A DNA stretch of 64,000 nt from Chryseobacterium lathyri (GTDB lineage: Bacteria; Bacteroidota; Bacteroidia; Flavobacteriales; Weeksellaceae): contig NZ_JAUSSF010000001.1 in the NCBI RefSeq assembly GCF_030812195.1, positions 1,798,001 to 1,862,000 on the forward strand, given 5' to 3'. The translations under genes and the position numbers were made by a program. Every line of letters begins with the position of its first letter. The stretch's first letter is position 1. The notes under the pieces are model-generated. The model made no database searches, was not told where the DNA came from, and saw only the letters and a list, made by a program, of their open reading frames with translations. Below are positions 45,349 through 53,340 of this stretch, in pieces.

Positions 45349-45374
45349 TGATTTTTTTTGCTTTATTTTTTTAA

Positions 45375-45400
45375 TACAAAAGGCACAGAAGTTTTTGTTT
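45375..45400 (+). repeat. Dispersed intergenic repeat, fragment D
   Basis: TTAATACAAAAGGCACAGAA corresponds to the start of copy A (26439 onward). It faces copy B at 45511-45593 within the same intergenic gap. Confidence 0.4.
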
Positions 45401-45510
45401 TTTGAATATTACAGCGCATAAGTAAGTTACGATTATTCTGGATATTTTTCTTTGAACTATCCTTTCAAAAATTCTTTTAATTATCGCCGGTTCAATATGC
45501 CATTTGTTTT

Positions 45511-45593
45511 TAAACTTATGTGGTCTTCTCTACACAAAGCATTTACATTTCAAATGACTTAAATATCAGAAGCTTTTGTGCCTTTGTGGTTAA
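45511..45593 (-). repeat. Dispersed intergenic repeat, copy B
   Basis: On the minus strand it reads TTAACCACAAAGGCACAAAA and then AGCTTCTGATATTTAAGTCA, GTAAATGCTTTG and CCACATAAG, matching copy A at 26439-26520 in order and spacing. Confidence 0.6.
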
Positions 45594-45613
45594 TTACATT
45601 TAATTTTCACTTT

Positions 45614-46702
45614 CTAAAACCAGGCAGCCAGACTTGTTGTGATAAAGAAATTTCCCTGTTTCATTTCATCATTCTTCACGAAAATGGCGTCTTTGGATGT
45701 AAACCCTCTGGCTTCTGTACGGAAAATGACATTCTTCAGAATCGCATAATCTACATTCAGGGAATATCCGAAAGTTTGGAAACCATTGGGTGTTTTGGTA
45801 CTGATGATCACTCCATTTTTATCATTGTAGTATTCAACTCTTCCTGCCAGGGCCCATTTGCTGTCAAGCTGGTATTTCATTAACACATTGGGTGTATACC
45901 AGATATTATAGCTTTTGCTGCCTTTCTCTTTCTGCTCTGCTCCGATATCAAACCCCAGCAAAGCCGAAAATCGGTCTGTCAGCTGAAAATTTCCATAAAG
46001 ATCATGGAAATACCGCATCCTTTTTTCTTCTTTTGATTTGTCGTTTCCGATGAAAGAACTGCTGTTTAAAGTGATCTTTTCGGTTGGTTTGTAGGTCACC
46101 TGATGCCCGAAAGAAATGCTTTGGTTTCCTTCCGGTTTTGCAATACGCTGCCAGCCATTAAGCACTAATCCGCTCAAAAACCATTTTCCGCTGTCTGATG
46201 TATAAGAAATCTTAGCTCCGGTTTCAAAGTAAGGAGAATTTTCAGCGGCAAAACTCCTCGTCAGGTTGATATTATCTTTTCCTATAGCACTCTCCCACCC
46301 AATATGGGAAGGCATAATTCCGGCATCAATCCATAGATTTTTGGTTTTAGAAATTTTAATTCCCACATTTGCTTCATTGACATAGCGCAATGCGTCCTGT
46401 TCTGCAGCCATATTATCCTGCGCATAAGTCCCGGCCATTAAAGCAACATTGGCGCGGAGATTCTCACTCTGATAATTCGCTTTTACCAATCCCAGGTTCA
46501 GATTGAGCTCATTATGCCTGTTGTAAGAGTATAAAAAGTTCTGACGGATATGATTGGCAGGTTCATTAAAGTCATAAGTATAGAAAAGTTCTGCATAGGC
46601 AGAAAATGTCACTTTATTTTCTGTTTTCAATGAATCTGATGATTGTGCTTTCGGGAAAAATATCCCGAATAATACTGCACTGGTAATGATATATTTTTTC
46701 AC
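45614..46702 (-). CDS. Outer-membrane beta-barrel porin (BBP2/OmpL-like) in the kdp operon
   Basis: A 362-residue outer-membrane protein: signal peptide (FFPKAQ), then alternating amphipathic strands with aromatic ends (FSAYAELFYTYDFNEP, LNLGLVKANYQSENLRANVALMAGTYAQDN, WIDAGIMPSHIGWESAIG) and a C-terminal AWF. This is the pattern of the putative porin-2 (BBP2) family. It starts 13 bases after kdpC. A porin inside a kdp operon suggests a passage for K+ across the outer membrane when K+ is scarce; that is inference. Confidence 0.88.
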   Translation of the reverse strand: MKKYIITSAVLFGIFFPKAQSSDSLKTENKVTFSAYAELFYTYDFNEPANHIRQNFLYSYNRHNELNLNLGLVKANYQSENLRANVALMAGTYAQDNMAAEQDALRYVNEANVGIKISKTKNLWIDAGIMPSHIGWESAIGKDNINLTRSFAAENSPYFETGAKISYTSDSGKWFLSGLVLNGWQRIAKPEGNQSISFGHQVTYKPTEKITLNSSSFIGNDKSKEEKRMRYFHDLYGNFQLTDRFSALLGFDIGAEQKEKGSKSYNIWYTPNVLMKYQLDSKWALAGRVEYYNDKNGVIISTKTPNGFQTFGYSLNVDYAILKNVIFRTEARGFTSKDAIFVKNDEMKQGNFFITTSLAAWF

Positions 46703-46715
46703 GGTGATGTCTACT

Positions 46716-47273
46716 TTATTTTAATTGGTCCAAAGCAATATTAAGCTTCAGTACGTTTACTTTTGACGTCCCAAACAGTCCTAAAAATGGTTTCTCTGCT
46801 TGATTTTTAACCAAATTTCTTACTTTTTCCTCAGAAAGGTTTCTTACTTCTGCAATTTTCTTTACCTGATACAAAGCTCCCTCTTCAGAAATATCAGGAT
46901 CAAGGCCACTTCCACTGGCTGTAACCAGCTCTACGGGAACTTTTGCATTCCCCATAGCCTGATGATTCATTTTTAAAGTATCTATTCTTTTCTGCACGGT
47001 TTCCAGATATTCTTCATTACTCGGACCTTTATTACTTCCTCCGCTTCCCGCTGCATTATAATTAACAGATGAAGGACGCCCGTGGAAATATTTTTCAGAT
47101 TTAAATTCCTGGCCGATATTAGCGTAGAACTTCTGTCCGTTGTGGGTAATGATTTCCGCATCTCCTTTTGTAGGCAATACTTTTGAACCTCCGTATACGA
47201 TAAGAAGATAAATTCCCACGACAGCCAGCATTACAAAAGTCAGTCTGAATGCTGTAACAATATGATTTTTCAT
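46716..47273 (-). CDS. kdpC: K+-transporting ATPase subunit KdpC
   Basis: Single-span inner-membrane subunit of KdpFABC, 185 residues. One N-terminal helix (FRLTFVMLAVVGIYLLIVYGGS) is followed by the conserved periplasmic part: YFHGRPSSVNYNAAGSGGSN, the SGSGLDPDIS motif, ALYQVKKIAEVR and a C-terminal NVLKLNIALDQL. It starts 10 bases after kdpB. Confidence 0.96.
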   Translation of the reverse strand: MKNHIVTAFRLTFVMLAVVGIYLLIVYGGSKVLPTKGDAEIITHNGQKFYANIGQEFKSEKYFHGRPSSVNYNAAGSGGSNKGPSNEEYLETVQKRIDTLKMNHQAMGNAKVPVELVTASGSGLDPDISEEGALYQVKKIAEVRNLSEEKVRNLVKNQAEKPFLGLFGTSKVNVLKLNIALDQLK

Positions 47274-47283
47274 TTTTTAAATT

Positions 47284-49323
47284 TTAATAGAATAAACTAA
47301 TCACTAAATCGATGATTTTGATACCAATGAACGGAACAATAACACCACCCAAACCATAGATCAAAAGGTTTCTTCTCAATAATGCACTGGCGCCGATCGG
47401 CTTATAGGCAACTCCTTTTAACGCCAGTGGAATAAGGAAAGGAATGATTACGGCATTGAAAATAACGGCTGATAATATTGCAGTTTCAGGGCTGTGAAGA
47501 TTCATGATATTCAACTTCTGAAGTGATGGGATGAAGGTGATAAACAAAGCCGGAATAATGGCAAAATATTTAGCAACGTCATTTGCAATACTGAAAGTTG
47601 TCAGTGTTCCGCGGGTCATCAGCAGCTGTTTTCCAATCTCCACGATTTCAATCAGTTTCGTAGGGTCATTGTCAAGATCCACCATATTACCGGCTTCTTT
47701 AGCCGCCTGTGTTCCACTGTTCATCGCTACCCCTACATCGGCCTGAGCTAATGCCGGAGCATCATTCGTTCCGTCTCCCATCATGGCAACCAGTTTTCCT
47801 TCCTGCTGTTCTTTTTTGATATAATTCATTTTGTCCTCAGGCTTCGCTTCGGCAATGAAATCATCCACACCTGCTTTTTCAGCAATGTATTTTGCAGTCA
47901 ATGGATTATCGCCGGTTACCATCACTGTTTTCACCCCCATTTTTCTCAGTCTCTGAAAACGTTCCTGAATTCCTGTTTTAATGATATCCTGAAGTTCAAT
48001 AACGCCCCAGACTTTTTCATTAACACTTACAACAAGAGGAGTTCCCCCGTTTTCAGAAATTTTGGTAACGGCATCCTGAGTTTCTTTCGGGAAGATGTTC
48101 CCGGCTTTTTCAGTCAGTTTTTTTATGGTGTCATAGGCTCCTTTTCTGATCCTTGTGTCTTCAAAATCAATTCCTGAAGTTCTTGTTTCCGCTGTAAAAT
48201 CAATGTAAGTGGGATTGGGAACAAGAAGGTCTTCTGTTTTCAACCGGCTTAGTTCTATAATGGATTTTCCTTCCGGTGTTTCATCAGCAACTGAGCTTAA
48301 TGCTGAAGCTTTAATGAAGTCCTGCAGTCTGATTCCGTCTGCAGGATGAAATTCTGTTGCCTTACGGTTTCCTATGGTAATGGTTCCTGTTTTATCCAGA
48401 AGCAGTACATCAATATCTCCGGCAGTTTCTACTGCCTTCCCACTTTTAGTAATTACATTCGCTCTCAAAGCTCTGTCCATTCCTGCGATTCCGATTGCAG
48501 AAAGCAGACCTCCAATGGTTGTGGGAATCAAACAAACGAAAAGTGATATAAATGCCGCAATGGTAATTGGAGTCTGCGCGTAGTCTGCAAAAGGTTTTAA
48601 AGTGAGTGTGACGATAATAAAGGTCAGGGTAAATCCTGCCAAAAGTATAGTTAATGCGATTTCATTAGGCGTTTTCTGTCTTGACGCTCCTTCTACAAGG
48701 GCAATCATTTTATCTAAGAAGGATTCCCCGGGTTTGGTGGTCACCTTTACTTTTATTCTGTCGGAAAGAACTTTTGTACCTCCGGTTACCGAGCTTTTAT
48801 CGCCTCCGGATTCACGGATCACAGGTGCACTTTCTCCGGTGATCGCAGATTCATCAATGGTTGCGAGCCCTTCGATGATTTCTCCGTCCATTGGGATCTG
48901 ATCTCCGGTTTCACAAAGGAAAATATCGCCAAGTTTCATTTCGGCAGACATTCTCAGAACCGTTTCTACCTGAAAGCCAGGTTTATTGTCCACCACCACT
49001 TTGGCAGGAGTTTCTTCACGTGTTTTTCTGAGGGTATCCGCCTGCGCTTTTCCTCTTGCTTCGGCTATTGCTTCGGCAAAATTGGCAAAAAGAACCGTAA
49101 AAAATAAGATAATGAACACCGTAAAGTTATAAGCGAAACTTCCCTGTGACTGGTTTCCTGTAAGGCTGAAAAGACTTACGATGAACATCACAACAGTTCC
49201 TACCTCCACCAGGAACATCACGGGATTTTTAAACATGATTTTCGGATTCAGTTTGATGAAGGACTGTTTGATCGCTTCGTTTACCAAATCTTTTTGAAAC
49301 AATGTCTGTGATTGATTTTTCAT
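47284..49323 (-). CDS. kdpB: K+-transporting P-type ATPase subunit KdpB
   Basis: Catalytic, ATP-hydrolysing subunit of the high-affinity K+ uptake complex, 679 residues. It has the P-type phosphorylation motif DKTGT with Asp310, the actuator motif TGES, the hinge motif [10 protein letters not shown] and [16 protein letters not shown]. Membrane helices flank these as expected (seven in the family). It is separated from kdpA by 169 bases, the longest gap among the transporter genes; I see no ORF or promoter in it. Confidence 0.98.
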   Translation of the reverse strand: MKNQSQTLFQKDLVNEAIKQSFIKLNPKIMFKNPVMFLVEVGTVVMFIVSLFSLTGNQSQGSFAYNFTVFIILFFTVLFANFAEAIAEARGKAQADTLRKTREETPAKVVVDNKPGFQVETVLRMSAEMKLGDIFLCETGDQIPMDGEIIEGLATIDESAITGESAPVIRESGGDKSSVTGGTKVLSDRIKVKVTTKPGESFLDKMIALVEGASRQKTPNEIALTILLAGFTLTFIIVTLTLKPFADYAQTPITIAAFISLFVCLIPTTIGGLLSAIGIAGMDRALRANVITKSGKAVETAGDIDVLLLDKTGTITIGNRKATEFHPADGIRLQDFIKASALSSVADETPEGKSIIELSRLKTEDLLVPNPTYIDFTAETRTSGIDFEDTRIRKGAYDTIKKLTEKAGNIFPKETQDAVTKISENGGTPLVVSVNEKVWGVIELQDIIKTGIQERFQRLRKMGVKTVMVTGDNPLTAKYIAEKAGVDDFIAEAKPEDKMNYIKKEQQEGKLVAMMGDGTNDAPALAQADVGVAMNSGTQAAKEAGNMVDLDNDPTKLIEIVEIGKQLLMTRGTLTTFSIANDVAKYFAIIPALFITFIPSLQKLNIMNLHSPETAILSAVIFNAVIIPFLIPLALKGVAYKPIGASALLRRNLLIYGLGGVIVPFIGIKIIDLVISLFY

Positions 49324-49492
49324 TTTTTTGAAAGAGTTATATCATTGTAAATCAATGGCCGCCATTAAGAGAGACTAAAACTGAAAGGATTAGAAATGGA
49401 TAATATATTCAGGTGAATGTTCGATGAGTTTTTAGTGGTTCCCCGACATTTCAATCTTCTTGATGGCTGGCTATTGATTTTAATTTTAATGT

Positions 49493-51187
49493 TTATTTAG
49501 AGAAATACTGAATCTGTTCTGCGATAGGCCCCAATGTCAATGCCGGGAAGAAAGACAATGCCGCAATAAGGAGGATCACTGCCAACGTCATAAAGCCGAA
49601 AGTAGCAGTATCCGTTTTCAGCGTTCCTGAGCTTTCCGGGATGAATTTCTTCTGTGCCAATAATCCTGCAATCGCTATCGGTCCTATGATCGGAATAAAT
49701 CTGGATAAGAGCAATACGATTCCTGTTGAGATATTCCACCAAGGAGTATTGTCGCCAAGACCTTCAAATCCGGAACCGTTGTTTGCAGAAGAAGAGGTGA
49801 ATTCATATAACATTTCACTGAATCCATGAAAACCCGGATTATTTAATGTTTTTGCTCCGAATTCCGGTAGATAGGCAGTTAATGCCGTTCCTACCAGTAT
49901 TAAGAACGGATGGAACAGAGCGACGATCATTGCGATCTTCATTTCTTTGGCTTCGATCTTTTTGCCCATGAATTCCGGGGTCCTTCCCACCATCAGACCA
50001 CTGATGAATACAGCAAGAATGATAAAGATGAAATAATTCAGAATTCCTACTCCACAGCCTCCATAGAAACAGTTGATCATCATGGCCAGCAGCTCATTCA
50101 TTCCTGAAAGGGGCATCGTACTGTCGTGCATTGAATTCACAGAGCCTGTTGAGATCACTGTCGTTGCGATACTCCAATATCCTGAAGATGCACTTCCGAA
50201 ACGGATCTCCTTACCTTCCATAGCTCCAAGGCTGCTGTCAGCACCCATCTGCGTGATGAGAGGGTTTCCGTTTGTTTCATTCACAACGTTCGGAACAGCA
50301 AGTGCCAAGAAACCAACCGTCATTACGGTAAAGATCACCCATGACAGTTTTCTCTTTTTCAGGTAAAACCCTAAGGCAAAAACCAATGCGAACGGAATGA
50401 TCATTTGGGTAACCATTTCAGTCATGTTCGTCACATAGTTCGGATTCTCAAGCGGGTGCGCTGAGTTGGCTCCAAAAAAACCTCCCCCATTGGTTCCCAA
50501 ATGCTTGATCGCCACAAAAGCAGCTACAGGACCTCTGGAAACATCAACTTTTTGTCCTTCCAACGTTGTTATATGGTCTTTCCCTTCGAAAGTCATCGGA
50601 CTTCCATTGGCAGAGAGAATCAAGGCAACGAGGATACTGACCGGAACGAGGATTCTGACCACGGATTTAGTAAAGAAATCATAGAAATTCCCTAATTCCG
50701 TAGTGGTTTTATCTTTAAAAGCTTTGAAAAGGACTGCCATTGCTGCCATTCCGGTAGCTGCGGTCACAAACTGCAGGAACATCAGATAAAGCTGGCTTAA
50801 ATAACTTACGCCTGTTTCTCCTGAATAATGCTGAAGGTTACAGTTCACCAGAAAGGAAATGGCTGTATTAAAAGCAAGATCAGGTGACATATTCGGGTTT
50901 CCGTCAGGATTTAAAGGAAGCCAGGACTGGGTCATCAGGATCAGAAATCCTATAACGAACCAGACCAGATTGATCGTCAGCATGGCATACATATTCTGTT
51001 TCCAGGTCATCTGACGGGCCGGGTTGATTCCCGCTATCTTATAAATTAATTTTTCAACAGGTTCAAAAACAGGATCTAAAAAGGTCTTTTTGTACCCGTA
51101 TACATTAGCAATGTATTTCCCAAGAAATATTCCAATAACTAACGTAATGACAAACATGGCAATAACGCCTAAAATTTCTGTATTCAT
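49493..51187 (-). CDS. kdpA: K+-transporting ATPase subunit KdpA
   Basis: Potassium-selective channel-like subunit of KdpFABC, 564 residues, about ten membrane helices. The selectivity-loop regions typical of KdpA are seen: FNTAISFLVNCNLQHYSGE, GTNGGGFFGANSAHPLENP, CFYGGCGVG and SSANNGSGF. It starts six bases after kdpF. Confidence 0.98.
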   Translation of the reverse strand: MNTEILGVIAMFVITLVIGIFLGKYIANVYGYKKTFLDPVFEPVEKLIYKIAGINPARQMTWKQNMYAMLTINLVWFVIGFLILMTQSWLPLNPDGNPNMSPDLAFNTAISFLVNCNLQHYSGETGVSYLSQLYLMFLQFVTAATGMAAMAVLFKAFKDKTTTELGNFYDFFTKSVVRILVPVSILVALILSANGSPMTFEGKDHITTLEGQKVDVSRGPVAAFVAIKHLGTNGGGFFGANSAHPLENPNYVTNMTEMVTQMIIPFALVFALGFYLKKRKLSWVIFTVMTVGFLALAVPNVVNETNGNPLITQMGADSSLGAMEGKEIRFGSASSGYWSIATTVISTGSVNSMHDSTMPLSGMNELLAMMINCFYGGCGVGILNYFIFIILAVFISGLMVGRTPEFMGKKIEAKEMKIAMIVALFHPFLILVGTALTAYLPEFGAKTLNNPGFHGFSEMLYEFTSSSANNGSGFEGLGDNTPWWNISTGIVLLLSRFIPIIGPIAIAGLLAQKKFIPESSGTLKTDTATFGFMTLAVILLIAALSFFPALTLGPIAEQIQYFSK

Positions 51188-51193
51188 GACCGG

Positions 51194-51271
51194 TTAAAAT
51201 TTTTCAGGTTTCAGCAAAACGTAGCAGATGTACACAAAGGCCAGAATTGAAAGGAAAAATAAACTCCACAT
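51194..51271 (-). CDS. kdpF: Small subunit KdpF
   Basis: A 25-residue single-helix protein (MWSLFFLSILAFVYICYVLL then KPEKF). KdpF of other bacteria is 25-30 residues with one helix and a similar end (Leu-x-x-Pro/Ala-Glu-x-Phe), and precedes kdpA, as here with six bases between. It stabilises the KdpFABC complex. Confidence 0.9.
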   Translation of the reverse strand: MWSLFFLSILAFVYICYVLLKPEKF

Positions 51272-51275
51272 ATTT

Positions 51276-51359
51276 TTATATTTTATCAAAAAATTCAACG
51301 GATTTGTAAAGAAACCAGAACATCACTGCAAAAAGCAGGATCAAACTTATAAGCATCAT
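51276..51359 (-). CDS. Tiny membrane protein upstream of kdpF
   Basis: A 27-residue ORF (MMLISLILLFAVMFWFLYKS then VEFFDKI) that is nearly all one membrane helix with a short charged tail. Its start overlaps the stop of the preceding 35-residue ORF as ATGA, and its stop lies four bases before kdpF. It resembles a second KdpF-like peptide, but no family is recognised. Tight coupling on both sides supports expression. Confidence 0.65.
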   Translation of the reverse strand: MMLISLILLFAVMFWFLYKSVEFFDKI

Positions 51360-51463
51360 ATCGTTATTATTAAGGTTAAAAGGGTCAGTAGTACGTACGA
51401 TACCAACAGCAGGCTGAAGCCTGCATGCTCACGTTTTTTGAACGTTTTTCTTGAAATTGTCAT
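51356..51463 (-). CDS. Tiny membrane protein at the head of the kdp operon
   Basis: A 35-residue ORF: a basic N-terminus (MTISRKTFKKREHAGF) followed by one hydrophobic helix (SLLLVSYVLLTLLTLIITI). It ends in an ATGA overlap with the 27-residue ORF. It is the first ORF after the RR terminator and the candidate sigma-54 element, so it would lead the kdp transcript. No homologue recalled. Confidence 0.6.
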   Translation of the reverse strand: MTISRKTFKKREHAGFSLLLVSYVLLTLLTLIITI

Positions 51464-51492
51464 TTTTAAAATATTTTATTCATGTCCTATAG

Positions 51493-51507
51493 GCCAAAAG
51501 AAGGCCC
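51493..51507 (-). promoter_or_regulatory. Candidate sigma-54 (-24/-12) promoter of the kdp operon
   Basis: On the minus strand TGGGCCTTCTTTTGGCC contains GG-N10-GC with the correct spacing (GG at 51506-51505, GC at 51494-51493). It matches the -24/-12 core, although TTGG differs from the preferred TTGC. The start codon of the first small ORF is about 30 bases downstream. The gene immediately upstream encodes a sigma-54 activator, which makes the match more credible. Confidence 0.4.
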
Positions 51508-51580
51508 ATTCTGAAAACAAAATATTTAAAATTCTAAATACCAAATACTTATGTTAAATAATTCAACTATATCGAAATAC

Positions 51581-51603
51581 AAAAGCCTATCATTTTGATA
51601 GGC
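51581..51603 (-). terminator. Intrinsic terminator of the response-regulator gene
   Basis: On the minus strand GCCTATCA and TGATAGGC form a perfect 8-bp stem with a 3-base loop, followed by TTTT. It lies 94 bases after the regulator stop and before the kdp leader, so kdp needs its own promoter. Confidence 0.7.
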
Positions 51604-51696
51604 CCGTTTATTGAAATGATAGGGATTGGAAGATGTAAATGGTGAATTATTGGAGATAAGATTCAAGAACCAAGAAACGTCAACTCCGGAAATCAA

Positions 51697-53022
51697 TTAC
51701 CTCAACCCGTATTCCTCCAGCTTCCGGTATAGTGTGGCAATGCCGATTTCCAGTAGTCTGGCGGCTTCGGCTTTATTGCCTTTGGTATATTGAAGGACTT
51801 TTTGGATGTGTATTTTTTCAAGAGACCTCATGCTTAAAGAATCACTTTCAGGAACTATTTTATCTGAATAATGCGGTAAGCTTTCAGCATCCAGAATATT
51901 ATTTTCCATTAAAATAAGACTTCTTTCCACAGCATTCCGGAGTTCGCGGATGTTTCCTTTCCAGTCGTTCTTTTCCAGCATTTTATAATAATCCGGATTC
52001 ACCTGCAGTTCTGAAAGATGGAGTTTACGAGAAAAAATATCGATGAAATTTTTGGCCAGCATTTTAAGATCCTCTTTTCTTTCACGCAATGGCGGAAGGT
52101 GGATCTCGAAAACATTCAACCGGAAATAAAGATCCTCCCGGAAATGTCCCTGCTTAATTTCGTCTTCCAGCTCTCTGTTGGTTGCAGCGATCAGCCTGAA
52201 GTCGGAGCGGGAAACTTTGGTCTCTCCCATTTTGATAAATTCTCCGGTTTCGAGGACACGAAGAAGTTTGGCCTGCAATTCTATAGGCATCTCTCCTATT
52301 TCGTCTAAAAATAAGGTTCCGTCGTTAGCTTCTTCTATCAGTCCTTTCTTGTCCTTTACAGCACCGGTGAATGCACCTTGTTTGTGTCCGAAAAGTTCAC
52401 TTTCCAGTATTTCTTTGCTGAATGCAGAGCAGTTGATCGCTACAAAATTATTTTTCTTTCTGTCGCTTCCATCATGGATGGCATTGGCAAAAACCTCTTT
52501 TCCGGTTCCGGTTTCCCCGGTCAGAAGAACAGCGGCGTCCGTTAAAGCTACCTTTTCAGCCAGTTTTTTAGACTGAAGGATCAGAGGAGAAATTCCTATA
52601 ATTTGCCCGAATCCTTTTGATATTGCGGATTTTCGTCCCATTTTAGAGCGGTTATCCTTTACTTTTTCCAGTGCTTTATATACCAGCGGAATAATCTTCT
52701 CATTGTCGTCCCCTTTCACCAGATAATCATAAGCCCCGTTTTTCATGGCCTGAACGGCATCGGTAATATTTCCGAAAGCGGTCATCAGAATAATTTCGAG
52801 ATGTGGATATTTGGTCTTGATGGACCGCACAAGTTCCACCCCAAAAGCATCAGGAAGGCGGACATCGCAGAGAACGACATCAAATTCATGCTGCTCAAGC
52901 ATGGTCATTGCAGAACGTGCCGTTGAAGCTTCTTTTACGTCAAAATCTTCTTGGGAAAGAATCATTCCTAATAATTTCAGGAGCTTGATCTCGTCATCGA
53001 TGATCAGAATGTTTCCGTGCAT
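51697..53022 (-). CDS. Sigma-54-dependent response regulator (NtrC family)
   Basis: A 441-residue activator: receiver domain (about 1-120) with the phospho-acceptor in LCDVRLPD (Asp53); an AAA+ domain (about 145-375) with Walker A GETGTGKE, the sigma-54 contact motif GAFTGA and Walker B GTLFLDEIGEMP; and a Fis-type helix-turn-helix at the end (NKAEAARLLEIGIATLYRKLEEYGL). It lies immediately upstream of the kdp operon on the same strand and is the only response regulator near the kinase. KdpE, an OmpR-type regulator, is absent, so this protein is the likely partner of the split KdpD system. It has an exact -7 box. Confidence 0.95.
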   Translation of the reverse strand: MHGNILIIDDEIKLLKLLGMILSQEDFDVKEASTARSAMTMLEQHEFDVVLCDVRLPDAFGVELVRSIKTKYPHLEIILMTAFGNITDAVQAMKNGAYDYLVKGDDNEKIIPLVYKALEKVKDNRSKMGRKSAISKGFGQIIGISPLILQSKKLAEKVALTDAAVLLTGETGTGKEVFANAIHDGSDRKKNNFVAINCSAFSKEILESELFGHKQGAFTGAVKDKKGLIEEANDGTLFLDEIGEMPIELQAKLLRVLETGEFIKMGETKVSRSDFRLIAATNRELEDEIKQGHFREDLYFRLNVFEIHLPPLRERKEDLKMLAKNFIDIFSRKLHLSELQVNPDYYKMLEKNDWKGNIRELRNAVERSLILMENNILDAESLPHYSDKIVPESDSLSMRSLEKIHIQKVLQYTKGNKAEAARLLEIGIATLYRKLEEYGLR

Positions 53023-53047
53023 GGTGTGGTTTTTTGGAAAACTATTG

Positions 53048-53055
53048 CAAACTTA
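53048..53055 (-). promoter_or_regulatory. -7 promoter box of the response-regulator gene
   Basis: The minus strand reads TAAGTTTG, an exact TAnnTTTG match, 25 bases before the ATG at 53022. The remainder of the 318-base divergent gap to 53341 shows only the M16 promoter. Confidence 0.5.
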
Positions 53056-53293
53056 TTGAATTTATTTTGGAAAGACGTACAGAAAGTAAAGAAGACTGAT
53101 CATGGCTACTTTTTTGGTGCAACTTTCGGGTAAAAGTTTTCGGTATTGAATATTCATTGTCATCTCAATTTGTAAAATAGTAATTACGGGATAGTTTTAG
53201 TATCTGATCATGTAAATAATGTTTTTATCTAATATAAATTAAAACCATAGATGCAATAATAAGGAAATTCTGATTTGTTCTTTCCTGATTCCT

Positions 53294-53301
53294 TACATTT
53301 G
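53294..53301 (+). promoter_or_regulatory. Promoter of the M16 peptidase gene
   Basis: TACATTTG is an exact TAnnTTTG match; TTTG at 53274-53277, 16 bases upstream, can serve as the -33 element. The start codon is 39 bases downstream. Confidence 0.5.
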
Positions 53302-53340
53302 TAATGCATTCTGATTTATAGGAATGAAATGAGTTAGCTT

